A stretch of 64,000 nucleotides of DNA, from the NCBI GenBank assembly GCA_000761475.1, contig JQNW01000004.1:372001-436000 (forward strand), given 5' to 3'. The position numbers and the translations under genes are program-made. Of the stretch, positions 9,037 through 18,936 are shown piece after piece; the first letter of the stretch is position 1, and every line of letters begins with the position of its first letter. This DNA is from Chromohalobacter israelensis. Its GTDB lineage: Bacteria; Pseudomonadota; Gammaproteobacteria; Pseudomonadales; Halomonadaceae. Under the pieces are notes generated by a model that saw only the letters and a program-made list of their open reading frames with translations, ran no database searches and was not told the DNA's origin.

Positions 9037-10512
9037 ATGAGTCGAGATACTACACCTGATGTCGATCTGGCCCTTTTCGGGGCGCTCGGCGACTTGGCGC
9101 TGCGCAAGCTCTACCCGGCATTGTACCACCTCGACCGCGAGGGGCTGCTGGGCGAGACCACGCGGATTCTGGGCCTGGCCCGCCAGGAATACGGGCTCGA
9201 TGACTTCCGGGGTCGCGTCAAGGAGGCGCTCGGCAAGCGGGTCAAGGCCAGCGAGCTGGATCAGGCGAGCCTCGAGCGCTTCCTGGCGCGCATCGAGTAT
9301 CAGCGGCTCGATTTCGCCACCGCGGAAGGTTACGACGTCATTCGCGAGTGGCGCGAGGCCGCCAGGCGTCCCATGGTGGTGTACCTGGCGGTGCCGGCCA
9401 GCATCTACGGCGATATCTGCGCCAACCTCGAAGCCAGCGGCAGCCTCGACGACGAAACCCGCGTGGTGGTCGAGAAGCCCATCGGTTATGACCTGGAATC
9501 CTCGGAGCAGATCAACGACGCCATCGGCGAAGTGTTTCCCGAGTCCCGCATCTATCGCATGGACCATTATCTCGGCAAGGAAACGGTCCAGAACCTGATT
9601 GCGCTGCGTTTCGCCAACCCGCTGTTCGGCAACCAGTGGAACCAGAACCAGATTTCGCACGTGGAAATCACCGTCGCCGAGAAGGTCGGTATCGAGGGCC
9701 GCTGGGGGTACTTCGACCAGGCCGGTCAGTTGCGCGACATGGTGCAGAACCACCTGCTGCAGCTGTTGTGCCTGATCGCCATGGACCCGCCGTCGAACCT
9801 CGACGCCGACGCCATTCGCGATGAAAAGGTCAAGGTGCTCAAGGCGCTCAAGCCGCTGGAAGGCGAAGAGTTGTCGCGCAACGTGGTGCGCGGCCAGTAC
9901 ATCGGCGGTTCCGTGGACGGCGAGAGCGTGCCGGGTTATCTCGAGGAGGAAGGCGCCAACACCTCGAGCCATACCGAGACCTTCGTCGCCATGAAGCTCG
10001 AGGTTGCCAACTGGCGCTGGGCCGGAGTGCCGTTCTACCTGCGTACCGGCAAGCGCATGCCGGAAAAGATGTCGCAGATCGTCATCCATTTCCGTCAGCA
10101 GCCGCACTATATTTTCGATCCCGACCAGCGCGGCCTGGCGGCCAACAAGCTGGTCATCCGCCTGCAGCCGGAAGAGGGCATCGCCCTGCAGGTGCTGACC
10201 AAGGACAGCGGGCTCGACAAGGGCATGCGTCTGCGGCCCGGGCCGCTGCACCTGGATTTCAATCATGCGTTTCCCAAGACGCGGATTCCCGATGCCTACG
10301 AGCGTCTGTTGCTCGAGGTCATGAAGGGCCAGCAATACCTGTTCGTCCGCCGCGACGAGGTGGAGTTCGCATGGCGCTGGATCGACCAGCTGATCGCCGG
10401 CTGGGAGGCTCGCAACATGCCACCGCGTCGTTATCCGGCCGGTTCCTGGGGGCCCGTGGCGTCGATCGCCATGATCACTCAGGACGGCCGCTCCTGGTAC
10501 GAAGACTACTGA
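9037..10512 (+). CDS. zwf: Glucose-6-phosphate 1-dehydrogenase
   Basis: 491 residues, normal family length. It oxidises glucose 6-phosphate to 6-phosphogluconolactone with NADP+ (or NAD+) in the cytosol. The dinucleotide-binding start reads [16 protein letters not shown] (G-x-x-G-D-L variant), and the substrate/catalytic site is [16 protein letters not shown] near residue 170, with the catalytic histidine. It is the first gene of zwf-pgl-eda, under probable HexR control. The stop overlaps the pgl start (TGATG). Confidence 0.96.
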   Translation: MSRDTTPDVDLALFGALGDLALRKLYPALYHLDREGLLGETTRILGLARQEYGLDDFRGRVKEALGKRVKASELDQASLERFLARIEYQRLDFATAEGYDVIREWREAARRPMVVYLAVPASIYGDICANLEASGSLDDETRVVVEKPIGYDLESSEQINDAIGEVFPESRIYRMDHYLGKETVQNLIALRFANPLFGNQWNQNQISHVEITVAEKVGIEGRWGYFDQAGQLRDMVQNHLLQLLCLIAMDPPSNLDADAIRDEKVKVLKALKPLEGEELSRNVVRGQYIGGSVDGESVPGYLEEEGANTSSHTETFVAMKLEVANWRWAGVPFYLRTGKRMPEKMSQIVIHFRQQPHYIFDPDQRGLAANKLVIRLQPEEGIALQVLTKDSGLDKGMRLRPGPLHLDFNHAFPKTRIPDAYERLLLEVMKGQQYLFVRRDEVEFAWRWIDQLIAGWEARNMPPRRYPAGSWGPVASIAMITQDGRSWYEDY

Positions 10513-11189
10513 TGATGAATACGACTCAAGAAGGCCGTCAGCGGCTCGCCGAGCGTCTGGCGGATACCGTGGCCCAGGCCCTCGAGGCCGATCTGGCCAA
10601 GCGCGAACGGGCGTTGCTGGTGGTGTCCGGCGGCTCCACGCCCAAGCCGTTCTTCACCGCCCTGGCGGCCAAGGCGCTGCCGTGGGCGCGTGTCGACGTG
10701 ACCCTGGCCGACGAGCGCTGGGTGGCAGCGGACGATGCCGACAGCAATGCCCGCCTGGTACGCGAGACGCTGCTCGTGGGGCCGGCCGCCGAGGCGTGCT
10801 TTCACCCCCTGACCACCGACGATGACACGCCCGAGGCCGGTGTCGAGACGGTCGCCGAGCGCCTCGAGTCGCTGCCGTGGCCGGCCAGCGCGGTGATCCT
10901 CGGCATGGGCGGCGATGGACACACGGCATCGTTGTTTCCGGATAGCGAGCAGCTGGCGACGGCGTTGGAAACCACCGCGGCGGCGGTAGCGGTGCATGCG
11001 CCGAGCGTGCCCCAGGCACGCATCACGTTGAGCGCATCGCGCCTGGCCGATGCCGGCCTGCACGTGTTGCACATCACCGGCAATGACAAGCGCCGTGTCC
11101 TGGCCGAGGCATTGGCGGGCGACGACGTGCGCCAATTGCCGATTCGCGCTTTCCTTTCCCAACCCATCGCGACGTATTGGGCCCCCTAG
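10512..11189 (+). CDS. pgl: 6-phosphogluconolactonase
   Basis: 225 residues, DevB-type. It hydrolyses 6-phosphogluconolactone to 6-phosphogluconate. Family motifs seen: VVSGGSTPKPFF near the N-terminus, VDVTLADERWV, and VILGMGGDGHTASLFP in the middle. The start is the ATG overlapping the zwf stop, so the two enzymes are translationally coupled. A downstream second ATG (10515) is equally possible. Confidence 0.93.
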   Translation: MMNTTQEGRQRLAERLADTVAQALEADLAKRERALLVVSGGSTPKPFFTALAAKALPWARVDVTLADERWVAADDADSNARLVRETLLVGPAAEACFHPLTTDDDTPEAGVETVAERLESLPWPASAVILGMGGDGHTASLFPDSEQLATALETTAAAVAVHAPSVPQARITLSASRLADAGLHVLHITGNDKRRVLAEALAGDDVRQLPIRAFLSQPIATYWAP

Positions 11190-11220
11190 GCCAGCGCGTT
11201 CCCGACCACCGGAGCATCCC

Positions 11221-11883
11221 ATGACTATCGACAAACAGCTGCCCTCCACCCGTACCACGGAACTCGACAGCATCTGCCAGAAGGTGGAAGTCATTCCCGT
11301 GCTGGTGATCGAACGCCTCGAGGATGCCGTGCCCATGGCGCGGGCCCTGGTCGAGGGTGGCCTCAACGTGCTCGAGATCACGCTGCGCACCGACTGCGCG
11401 CTGGATGCCATTCGCCGCATGCGGGCCGCGTTGCCGGGCGTCAGCATCGGTGCCGGCACCGTGTTGACGCCGGCCCAGTACCGTCTCGCCGAGGAAGCCG
11501 GTGTCGATTTCGTGGTCACGCCCGGCGCCACCGAGGCCCTGTATCGCTATGGCGTGGAAAGCCCGGTGCCGATGCTGCCGGGGATCGCCACCGTCTCGGA
11601 GCTGATGACCGGCTGGCAGTATGGTTATCGGCGCTTCAAGTTCTTTCCGGCGGAGGCCAGCGGTGGCGCCAAGGCGATCAAGGCCCTCGGCGGCCCGATC
11701 CCCGAGGCGCGGTTCTGTCCCACCGGCGGCATCACGGTGGACAACGCCGACGAGTATCTGAGTCTGCCCAACGTGATGTGCGTGGGCGGTTCCTGGCTGA
11801 CGCCCAAGTCCCTGGTCGAAAACGAAGACTGGGACGGCATTCGCGAACTGGCGCGCCAGGCCGCCGAGCGCTTCCATCACTGA
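11221..11883 (+). CDS. eda: KDPG/KHG aldolase
   Basis: 220 residues, class I aldolase. It cleaves 2-keto-3-deoxy-6-phosphogluconate to pyruvate and glyceraldehyde 3-phosphate, the last Entner-Doudoroff step. The TIM-barrel pieces ILEITLRT-like (VLEITLRTDCAL), GAGTVLTPAQ and the Schiff-base lysine in RRFKFFPAEASGG are present, and CPTGGI closes the phosphate site. It follows pgl by 31 bases with a GGAG site and is closed by a terminator at 11926. No edd gene is in the window. Confidence 0.95.
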   Translation: MTIDKQLPSTRTTELDSICQKVEVIPVLVIERLEDAVPMARALVEGGLNVLEITLRTDCALDAIRRMRAALPGVSIGAGTVLTPAQYRLAEEAGVDFVVTPGATEALYRYGVESPVPMLPGIATVSELMTGWQYGYRRFKFFPAEASGGAKAIKALGGPIPEARFCPTGGITVDNADEYLSLPNVMCVGGSWLTPKSLVENEDWDGIRELARQAAERFHH

Positions 11884-11925
11884 GCCGACGACCGTTTCTC
11901 TCTCGACAGCCTATGCTGTTCTTCC

Positions 11926-11952
11926 GACCCGCCGATTGGCGGGTCTTTTTTT
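11926..11952 (+). terminator. Rho-independent terminator of zwf-pgl-eda
   Basis: An 8-base perfect stem GACCCGCC / GGCGGGTC with a GATT loop is followed directly by seven T residues, 43 bases after the eda stop. It separates the sugar operon from the following ABC transporter. Confidence 0.9.
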
Positions 11953-11997
11953 GGCCGTGAAACGGTCATCTAATTGAAAAATTCCTTGTCTAGGGTG

Positions 11998-12022
11998 GCG
12001 CGAGTGGCATCGAGCCTCGCGC
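11998..12022. repeat. Inverted repeat before ugpB
   Basis: GCGCGAG and CTCGCGC, 11 bases apart, end 19 bases before the ugpB start. It could be a leader hairpin or an operator; nothing in the sequence decides. Confidence 0.35.
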
Positions 12023-12041
12023 ACCGAACAAGGAGCCTTTC

Positions 12042-13358
12042 ATGCAACGTGCTTTGCTGCTTTCATCACTTGGCACCGTCCTCGCGCTGGGAACCGGCAT
12101 GGGGAGTGCCCAGGCCAATACCGAGATCACCTGGTGGCATGCCATGGGCGGTGCGCTGGGGGACAAGGTCGAGCAGATCGCGGCCGACTTCAATGCCAGT
12201 CAGGATGCTTATACCGTCACGCCTGTCTTCAAGGGCAATTACAGCGAGACCATGACTTCCGCGATCGCCGCATACCGTGCCGACAAGGGGCCGGATATCG
12301 TGCAGATCTACGAAGTCGGTACCGCGACGATGATGGCCGCCAAGGGGGCCATCGTACCGGTGCATCGTTTGATGGCATCGGCCGATGTCGATTTCGATCC
12401 CCAGGCCTACCTGCCTGCGGTCACGGGTTATTACACCGACCCCGAGGGCAACATGCTGTCGTTGCCCTTCAATTCTTCGACGCCGGTGACGTACTACAAC
12501 CGCGAGCGGCTGGCGCAGGCGGGGGTCGAGGAGATCCCCCGTACCTGGCAGGAACTGGGCGACGCGCTGGAAAAGATCGTCGACAGCGGGGCGGCGAGCT
12601 GCGGACTGACCACGACCTGGCCTTCCTGGGTCATGCTCGAGAACTATTCCGCCATCAACGACGTGCCGTTTGCCTCGCGGGCCAATGGCTTCGAGGGCAC
12701 GGATGCGCGGCTGCGCTTCAATCGCACCGCCGTCGTCGACCACATCGAGCGCCTCACGCGCTGGCAGGAGGACGGGCGCTTCGCCTATGGCGGACGCTTC
12801 GATGACGCCGCGCCCAAGTTCTACGCGGGCGAGTGCGCGTTGATGATGGGATCCTCGGCCTCCTACGCCAATATCAAGGAAAATGCCGATTTCGATTTCG
12901 GCGTGGCGCCGCTGCCCTACGATGCCGAGGTGGTCGAGCAGGCCAACAATTCGATCATCGGCGGGGCCTCGCTGTGGGTGCTCAACGGGCTGGACGAGAC
13001 GCACCGTCAGGGAGTGGCCGAATTCTTCGAATACCTGTCCACGCCCGAGGTCCAGGCGGACTGGCATCAGTACTCCGGCTACCTGCCGATCACGCAGGCG
13101 GCGGCCGACCTGACCCGCGAACAAGGCTTCTACGCGGAGCATCCCGGCACCGACGTGGCGATCGAGCAGATCACGGCCGGCCAGCCCACCGACAATTCCA
13201 AGGGCTTGCGGCTGGGCAACATGGTGCAGATTCGCGACATCATCAACGGTGCGCTGGAAAGCGTCTTCGCAGGCGATGTATCGCCGCAGGACGGCCTCGA
13301 TCAGGCCGCCGCGCGTGGCAACGAGCTGCTGGAAAAGTTCGAACGTGCCAATCGCTGA
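12042..13358 (+). CDS. ugpB: sn-Glycerol-3-phosphate-type ABC binding protein, UgpB
   Basis: 438 residues, the same length as E. coli UgpB. A Sec signal peptide ends near AQA (residue 25), and the mature protein starts NTEITWWHAMGG. The blocks YRADKGPDIVQIYEVGT and GMWAYA-equivalent NNSIIGGASLWVL follow the UgpB pattern. It should capture glycerol 3-phosphate or glycerophosphodiesters in the periplasm. A strong AAGGAGCC site precedes the start. It heads a four-gene ugpBAEC operon. Other carbohydrate substrates of the same superfamily are possible, since it sits next to sugar genes. Confidence 0.85.
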   Translation: MQRALLLSSLGTVLALGTGMGSAQANTEITWWHAMGGALGDKVEQIAADFNASQDAYTVTPVFKGNYSETMTSAIAAYRADKGPDIVQIYEVGTATMMAAKGAIVPVHRLMASADVDFDPQAYLPAVTGYYTDPEGNMLSLPFNSSTPVTYYNRERLAQAGVEEIPRTWQELGDALEKIVDSGAASCGLTTTWPSWVMLENYSAINDVPFASRANGFEGTDARLRFNRTAVVDHIERLTRWQEDGRFAYGGRFDDAAPKFYAGECALMMGSSASYANIKENADFDFGVAPLPYDAEVVEQANNSIIGGASLWVLNGLDETHRQGVAEFFEYLSTPEVQADWHQYSGYLPITQAAADLTREQGFYAEHPGTDVAIEQITAGQPTDNSKGLRLGNMVQIRDIINGALESVFAGDVSPQDGLDQAAARGNELLEKFERANR

Positions 13359-13454
13359 CGCCGTCGACATGCGAACGGGGCGCCCGCTCGGCGGGGGCCC
13401 CGTTCGCGAGCTCGTGCTCGCCGTCATCGAGTCTCTGTGGTTTCGGGAATTGTC

Positions 13455-14333
13455 ATGAGCGCTCCGTTCCAGCATCACCGCGTCACGCCCTGGCTGCTGA
13501 TGGCCCCACAGCTGGCCATCGTCCTGGTGTTCTTCTTCTGGCCATCGCTGCAGGCCATCGAGCAGGCGTTCTACGTCGAGGACGCCTTCGGCCTGTCGCG
13601 GGAATTCGCCGGTCTGGCCAACTTCCAGGCCGTCTTGAGCGATGCGACGTATTACCAGGCGCTGGGGACCACGCTGGTCTTCTCGCTGGCAGTGGCGCTC
13701 GGCGCGATGAGCATCGCGCTGGGGCTGGCTGTGATGGCCGACCGCGTCGTGCGTGGCGCCCGCGGCTACCGGACGCTGCTGATCTGGCCCTACGCGGTCG
13801 CGCCGGCGGTGGCCGGTGTCCTCTGGCTGTTTCTGTTCGACCCCACGCTGGGCCTGGTCAGCGGTGCGCTGGGTCATCTGGGCATCGCATGGGATCACAA
13901 GCTCGACGGTGCCCAGGCCCTGGCCCTGGTGATCATGGCCTCGATCTGGAAGCAGATGAGCTACAACTTCGTGTTCTTCCTTGCCGCCTTGCAGGCGGTG
14001 CCCAAGAGCCTGCTGGAAGCGGCAGTCATCGATCGTGCGGGGCCATGGCGGCGTTTCTGGACCATCACGTTTCCGTTGCTGTCGCCCACCGCGTTCTTCC
14101 TGCTGGTGATGAACTGCGTCTATGCCTTCTTCGAGACCTTCGGAACCATCGACACAGTGACCGCCGGCGGCCCGGGCGGCGCGACCACCACCCTAGTGTA
14201 CAAGGTCTACCAGGATGGCTTCGTCGGCCAGGACATGGGCGCCAGCGCCGCGCAGTCGGTGTTGTTGATGGCCCTGGTCGGAGGGCTGACCTGGGTGCAG
14301 TTTCGCTACCTGGAACGAAGGGTGCAGTACTGA
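13455..14333 (+). CDS. ugpA: Ugp-type ABC permease, UgpA
   Basis: 292 residues, six membrane spans. The EAA cytoplasmic loop [20 protein letters not shown] (about 190-210) marks an ABC sugar-type permease, and the C-terminal [10 protein letters not shown] and [19 protein letters not shown] match UgpA/MalF-like subunits. The ATG at 13455 was chosen because CGGGAA lies 7 bases ahead; a GTG six codons earlier is weaker. Its stop overlaps the ugpE start. Confidence 0.88.
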   Translation: MSAPFQHHRVTPWLLMAPQLAIVLVFFFWPSLQAIEQAFYVEDAFGLSREFAGLANFQAVLSDATYYQALGTTLVFSLAVALGAMSIALGLAVMADRVVRGARGYRTLLIWPYAVAPAVAGVLWLFLFDPTLGLVSGALGHLGIAWDHKLDGAQALALVIMASIWKQMSYNFVFFLAALQAVPKSLLEAAVIDRAGPWRRFWTITFPLLSPTAFFLLVMNCVYAFFETFGTIDTVTAGGPGGATTTLVYKVYQDGFVGQDMGASAAQSVLLMALVGGLTWVQFRYLERRVQY

Positions 14334-15178
14334 TGCGTTATCGTCGTCCCGGTCTGGATTGGCTGAGTCATGGATTGCTGGGGCTGTGCTGCCTGCTGTT
14401 CGGGCTGCCGGTGTGGCTGGCCGTCACGGCCAGCACCCATACGCTCGGCGACCTCTACTCGCAAACGGCGCCGCTGGGATTCGGCGACGCCGGCCTGGAC
14501 AATTATCGCGAGCTGCTCGGCGGGGCGGTCGGCGGCCTGGGCACCGACGTGACGACCCTGCTGGTGAACTCGACGCTGATGGCACTGGGCATCGCCGTGG
14601 GCAAGATCGCGATCTCGGTGCTGGCGGCGTATGCCATCGTCTTCTTCGCCTTTCCCTTGCGGCGGCTGTGTTTCTGGCTGATTTTCATCACCCTCATGCT
14701 GCCGGTGGAAGTGCGCATCCTGCCGACGTTCGAGGTGGTCGCCGACCTGGGGCTGCTGGACAGCTACGCGGGGCTGATCCTGCCGCTGATCGCCAGTGCC
14801 ACGGCGACGTTCCTGATGCGGCAGTTCTACCTGACCGTGCCGCCCGAGCTGGTCGAGGCGGCGCGCATCGACGGTGCCGGCCCCTGGCGCTTCCTGCGTG
14901 ACATCCTGCTGCCGCTGTCGAAGACCAATTTCGCGGCACTGTTCGTGATCATGTTCCTGTACGGCTGGAACCAGTATCTGTGGCCGTTGTTGATCACCAA
15001 CGATGCCGATTACCTGACCATCGTGGTCAGCCTCAAGCGTCTGTTGACCAGTGCCGATGGCCTGGTGCCGTGGCACTACGTCACTGCCACGGCGGTGCTG
15101 GCGATGCTGCCGCCCATCGGAGTGATCCTGTTGATGCAGCGCTATTTCGTGAAAGGGCTGGTCGACAGCGAAAAATGA
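14333..15178 (+). CDS. ugpE: Ugp-type ABC permease, UgpE
   Basis: 281 residues, same length as E. coli UgpE, six membrane spans, with the EAA loop ELVEAARIDGAGPWRFLRDI. It pairs with UgpA in the inner membrane. The start overlaps the ugpA stop (TGATG). The C-terminus MQRYFVKGLVDSEK is typical of this permease type. Confidence 0.88.
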   Translation: MRYRRPGLDWLSHGLLGLCCLLFGLPVWLAVTASTHTLGDLYSQTAPLGFGDAGLDNYRELLGGAVGGLGTDVTTLLVNSTLMALGIAVGKIAISVLAAYAIVFFAFPLRRLCFWLIFITLMLPVEVRILPTFEVVADLGLLDSYAGLILPLIASATATFLMRQFYLTVPPELVEAARIDGAGPWRFLRDILLPLSKTNFAALFVIMFLYGWNQYLWPLLITNDADYLTIVVSLKRLLTSADGLVPWHYVTATAVLAMLPPIGVILLMQRYFVKGLVDSEK

Positions 15179-15217
15179 GCGCGTCCGGTGTCGACCGGCG
15201 CCCAATGAGGATTCGAT

Positions 15218-16330
15218 ATGGCGACCTTACGACTCGACGGCATTCGCAAACGCTATCCCAATGGCATGACGGCCCTGCACGGCATCGACCTGAGCGTCGC
15301 CGATGGCGAGCTGATCGTGGTGGTCGGGCCGTCGGGGTGCGGCAAGTCGACCTTGCTGCGTATCCTGGCGGGGCTGGAGCCGATCACCGCGGGCGAGCTC
15401 GCGATCAACGGACGGCGCGTCAACGAGCTGGAACCCGCCGCGCGCGACATCGCGATGGTGTTCCAGAATTACGCGCTGTATCCGCACATGAGCGTGGCCG
15501 GCAACATGGCCTATGCCCTGAAGAACCGAGGCACGCCCAAGGACGAAATCCGCCGTCGGGTGGCGAATACCGCCGCCTTGCTGGGGCTCGACGACCTGCT
15601 CGAGCGACGTCCGCGCCAGCTCTCCGGCGGGCAGCGGCAGCGGGTGGCAATGGGGCGGGCGATCATCCGCGAGCCCCAGGTGTTTCTCTTCGACGAGCCG
15701 CTTTCCAACCTCGATGCCAAGCTGCGGGTGCAGATGCGTCTGGAAATCCGGCGCCTGCAGAAGCGACTCGGCATCACCTCGGTCTACGTCACGCACGACC
15801 AGGTGGAGGCGATGACGCTGGCGGATCGCCTGGTGGTGATGAACGGCGGTCACGTCGAGCAGTGCGGCACGCCGATGGCGCTCTACGCACGACCGGCGAC
15901 ACGCTTCGTGGCAAGCTTTTTGGGCTCGCCGGCGATGAACTTCCTGCCCGTGACGGCGCACGCTGGCGGCGTGGTGCTGCCCAATGGCGCCCAGGTCGCG
16001 CTTCCCGCGATCCTGCCCGAGGGAGATGCGGCGACCCTCGGCATCCGGCCGGAACACCTCGTCGAAGCGACTGCCTCGGAGGAGGCGGCCGCGACACTGG
16101 ACGTGACGGTCGAGATGCTCGAACCGCTAGGCGCGGACACCCTGGCGTATACGCGCCTGCCTGGTGTCGAGACCTGGCTGGTGGTGCGTCTGGACGGCGC
16201 CCACGCCGCCCGCGAGGGGCAGCGCTTGTCGCTGGCATTGCCGGTGGCTCATTGCCATGTCTTCGATGCCCGGGGCGCACGGGTGCCGATGACGGGGCGC
16301 GAGGACGCCGAGGCGCTCGCGGCTCAATAA
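15218..16330 (+). CDS. ugpC: Ugp-type ABC ATPase, UgpC
   Basis: 370 residues. Walker [10 protein letters not shown], signature [15 protein letters not shown], Walker [16 protein letters not shown] and switch [10 protein letters not shown] occupy the first 210 residues; a C-terminal OB/TOBE regulatory domain follows (LGIRPEHL). This is the MalK/UgpC layout. It powers the UgpA-UgpE channel. Its last 7 bases overlap the convergent hydroxyacid dehydrogenase gene, leaving no room for a terminator between them. Confidence 0.9.
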   Translation: MATLRLDGIRKRYPNGMTALHGIDLSVADGELIVVVGPSGCGKSTLLRILAGLEPITAGELAINGRRVNELEPAARDIAMVFQNYALYPHMSVAGNMAYALKNRGTPKDEIRRRVANTAALLGLDDLLERRPRQLSGGQRQRVAMGRAIIREPQVFLFDEPLSNLDAKLRVQMRLEIRRLQKRLGITSVYVTHDQVEAMTLADRLVVMNGGHVEQCGTPMALYARPATRFVASFLGSPAMNFLPVTAHAGGVVLPNGAQVALPAILPEGDAATLGIRPEHLVEATASEEAAATLDVTVEMLEPLGADTLAYTRLPGVETWLVVRLDGAHAAREGQRLSLALPVAHCHVFDARGARVPMTGREDAEALAAQ

Positions 16331-17256
16331 CCCGCCTTGGGATCCACGGTGTCGATGGCCTCGCCGGCATGCATGGCGCCGAGGGCCTTGGCGACCTGCT
16401 CGGCGGCCTCGTTGACGGGGGTCGGTCCGGCCATGTGCGGCGTGATCCACAGGCGCGGATGCGACCACAAGGGGCTGTCGCCGGGCAGCGGCTCCGTGGG
16501 GAAGGCGTCGAGCATGGCGCCGCGCAGCCGGCCGTTTTCTTCCTCCCCGGTGCCCAGCGCCTCGAGCAGGGCGGCTTCGTCGATCAGCGTGCCGCGCCCG
16601 GGGTTGATCAGGCCGGCGCCGTGGGGCAGCGCGGCCAGCGTCTCGTGATTGATGACGTGTCGCGTGGCCGGGGTGTCGGGCAACAGCGTGACCAGGGTAT
16701 GCACCTGTTCCAGCAGGGTTGTCAGGCCATCGTCGCCGTGATGGCAGGTGATGCCATTGATGGCCTTGGGCGAACGGCTCCAGCCATGCACCGGGTAGCC
16801 GTCGTCGGCGAGACGCTGGGCGACGTGCAGTCCGATGGCGCCCAGGCCGAGCACCCCCACACGCCACTCGCGCTTGGGCGTGACGGCATGTTCCCGCCAC
16901 TCGGCACGGTGCTGCTGGCGACGGTAGCGGTCGAAGTCGCGCTGGAAGTGGAGCACGCCATAGCGCACGTAATCGGCGATCAACTCGCCCATGCCGGCAT
17001 CGCGCAGCTTGACGATGGGAATGTCCTGGGGGAGCGAGGGATTGTTGAGCAGTGCATCCACGCCGGCGCCGAGGTTGACGATCCCCTTGAGTGCGGGCTG
17101 AGCGTCGAACAGCGAGGCCGGCGGCTTCCATGCCACCAGGTAGTCGGCCTGGAAATCGCGGGTTTCGCCGCTGATGGCGAAGGTGGCGTCGGGCAGCCTC
17201 GCGGCGAGTCGCTCCTTCCAGAGCGCGGCGTCGTCGGCATGAATCAGGATGCGCAT
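16324..17256 (-). CDS. 2-hydroxyacid dehydrogenase, GhrA-type glyoxylate/hydroxypyruvate reductase
   Basis: 310 residues, the length of E. coli GhrA. The NAD(P)-binding motif [17 protein letters not shown] and the signature [19 protein letters not shown], with the catalytic ITPHMAGPT histidine, are present. Predicted reaction: NADPH-dependent reduction of glyoxylate or hydroxypyruvate. The start at 17256 has GAGG at 6 bases; an upstream in-frame ATG has none. It lies 94 bases after enuR on the same strand, so the two may share a transcript, though no link to ectoine breakdown is known. Confidence 0.85.
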   Translation of the reverse strand: MRILIHADDAALWKERLAARLPDATFAISGETRDFQADYLVAWKPPASLFDAQPALKGIVNLGAGVDALLNNPSLPQDIPIVKLRDAGMGELIADYVRYGVLHFQRDFDRYRRQQHRAEWREHAVTPKREWRVGVLGLGAIGLHVAQRLADDGYPVHGWSRSPKAINGITCHHGDDGLTTLLEQVHTLVTLLPDTPATRHVINHETLAALPHGAGLINPGRGTLIDEAALLEALGTGEEENGRLRGAMLDAFPTEPLPGDSPLWSHPRLWITPHMAGPTPVNEAAEQVAKALGAMHAGEAIDTVDPKAGY

Positions 17257-17350
17257 GAAAACCTCGTGGCGTACGAATCGATTGGCGTGCGGATCGATGG
17301 TGAATGAGTGGCGTGCGTGACGGCGGGCAACCGCCCGGTGCGTCATCGCG

Positions 17351-18754
17351 TCATACGTTTTGTAGCATTGGTGGCGGGGCTTCGCCGAGCAATCGCGCGA
17401 GAATCGTCAGGCCCTGATCGAAACGCTCGAGGTCGTTTTCGGCGCCGAGGCTCAGGCGGACGCGTTGCGGCGGCGCTCCCTGTCCCACCATGAACGGCTG
17501 CGCGGTGGCGATCGCCAGGCCTTCGCGCAGCGCTTGCTGCTGGAGCTCCTCGGCACGCCACGCGCGTGGCAAGGCGAGCCAGACATGCAGCCCCGTGGGG
17601 CGCGAGGCCATGACATGGCCCTGCAGGCGCGAGCGGGTCAATTGCTGGCGTTCGGCGAGCAGCTGGCGCTGTTCCTCGGCCAGGGCCTCGACGCTGCCAT
17701 CGGCCAGCCAGCGGTCGGCGATCTCGAAAATCAGGGGCGTGGCCATCCAGCTGGTCGCGCGCAGGCGCGGCAGGGTGTGGTGCAACTGGCCGCGCGGCAC
17801 GCTCAGGTAGCCGGCTCTCAGCCCCGGCACGGTGGCCTTGGTGAGGCTGGTGACATGAAAGCTCTGGCGCGGCAGGCGAGCGGTCAGCGGCGTCAGTCCC
17901 GGGGGCTCGAGCAGGGCATGGGTGTCGTCTTCGATCAACCAGGTGCCGTGGCGTGCCAGCACCTCGGCGATGGCGTCGCGCCGGTCGGCATCCATGGTCG
18001 CGCCGGTGGGGTTGTGCTGGGTCGGCGTCAGGCACACCGCGCGCGGATGATAGCGGCGGCACGCAGCGTCGAGGGCCTCGGGAATCACGCCTTGCTCGTC
18101 GATTGCCACGCCGCGCAGTTGCAGACCCAGCGTGCGCGACAGGGCGATCAGGCCATGATCGGTGAGCGCTTCCGTGAGCACGACATCGCCATGTTGAACC
18201 AGCGTGGCGATGGCCAGCATGACGCCGTGGGCGGCGCCGTTGCACAGCACGCGGTCGTCGGGGGTGCCGGGGACGCCGAGCGTTTCCTGAAGCCAGTGAC
18301 TGGCACGCTCGCGCTGATGCGCGAGTCCGGCGATGGGGCGGCACGCGTCGATGGCGTCGGGATGCGCGCTGTCCGCCACCTCGCGCAGCGTCTCGCGAAA
18401 GCGCAGATGATGGCCGGGCGGACAGACGGGGTGGGCGATGGACAGGTCCACCGGCGCGCCCTCCGTGGGGAGGTCCGCGCTGCGCAGGTATTCCGCCTCC
18501 TGGCTGTCGTCGAGCGTGTTGATCCAGGTACCGCTGCCCACCCGAGCCTGCACCAGGCCCATCTTTTCCGCCTGGGCATAGGCCCGCGAGACGGTCTGGA
18601 CGCTGACCGCCAGTGCGTCGGCGAGGCACCGATGCGGCGGCAGACGCGTGCCCGGCGTGAGTTCGCCCTGACGAATGGCTTCGGCGAGCGCTCGGGCGAT
18701 GGCGAGATACTTGGGCCCCTGGGACGGCAGATACGGAGTCAGGTCAATTGTCAT
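17351..18754 (-). CDS. enuR: EnuR-like MocR/GntR regulator of ectoine catabolism
   Basis: 467 residues. Residues 10-80 are a GntR winged helix (LPPHRCLADALAVSVQTVSRAYA); residues about 105-460 are a fold-type I aminotransferase domain with the PLP lysine in HVTSLTKATVPGLRAGYL (Lys306) and the NPTGATM motif. EnuR of other ectoine users is a MocR repressor that senses N-alpha-acetyl-diaminobutyrate and diaminobutyrate through PLP. Divergent placement 182 bases from doeA, with a strong inverted repeat in between, supports this name, which remains an inference. Other MocR regulators look alike. Confidence 0.8.
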   Translation of the reverse strand: MTIDLTPYLPSQGPKYLAIARALAEAIRQGELTPGTRLPPHRCLADALAVSVQTVSRAYAQAEKMGLVQARVGSGTWINTLDDSQEAEYLRSADLPTEGAPVDLSIAHPVCPPGHHLRFRETLREVADSAHPDAIDACRPIAGLAHQRERASHWLQETLGVPGTPDDRVLCNGAAHGVMLAIATLVQHGDVVLTEALTDHGLIALSRTLGLQLRGVAIDEQGVIPEALDAACRRYHPRAVCLTPTQHNPTGATMDADRRDAIAEVLARHGTWLIEDDTHALLEPPGLTPLTARLPRQSFHVTSLTKATVPGLRAGYLSVPRGQLHHTLPRLRATSWMATPLIFEIADRWLADGSVEALAEEQRQLLAERQQLTRSRLQGHVMASRPTGLHVWLALPRAWRAEELQQQALREGLAIATAQPFMVGQGAPPQRVRLSLGAENDLERFDQGLTILARLLGEAPPPMLQNV

Positions 18755-18762
18755 GACACAAT
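18747..18762. promoter_or_regulatory. Half-site dyad over the enuR start codon
   Basis: ATTGT and ACAAT flank a 6-base centre that contains the enuR start codon. The same ATTGT half-site recurs in the larger repeat at 18824-18860, so this may be an autoregulatory site. Confidence 0.35.
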
Positions 18763-18823
18763 AAAGCCTTTGACGGCACGCTGAGCGTGAATGCTAGTAT
18801 CGTCGGCGACGCATTGATCGACA

Positions 18824-18860
18824 ATTGTACTGATTTTCCCCTTCCTTATGTCAGTACAAT
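18824..18860. promoter_or_regulatory. Probable EnuR operator in the enuR-doeA divergent region
   Basis: ATTGTACTGA (18824-18833) is repeated as its exact complement TCAGTACAAT (18851-18860), 17 bases apart. Such a long perfect dyad, in an AT-richer patch between a MocR gene and its likely target doeA, is what an operator would look like. It ends 76 bases before the doeA start. Confidence 0.6.
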
Positions 18861-18936
18861 TCATTTCATCGAATGCATGGTCCTGCCTCCCGTCCGGGAG
18901 AACAGGGATGAGCAATTCTGTCGGGCGAGTGGCTTC

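Noticed and set aside
11998..12022. Terminator before ugpB
   Set aside because: The dyad has an 11-base spacer and no T-run; the true terminator of the preceding operon is at 11926-11952.
12066..13898. A 610-codon open frame on the minus strand
   Set aside because: Antisense to ugpB and ugpA; no recognisable motifs and no ribosome site.
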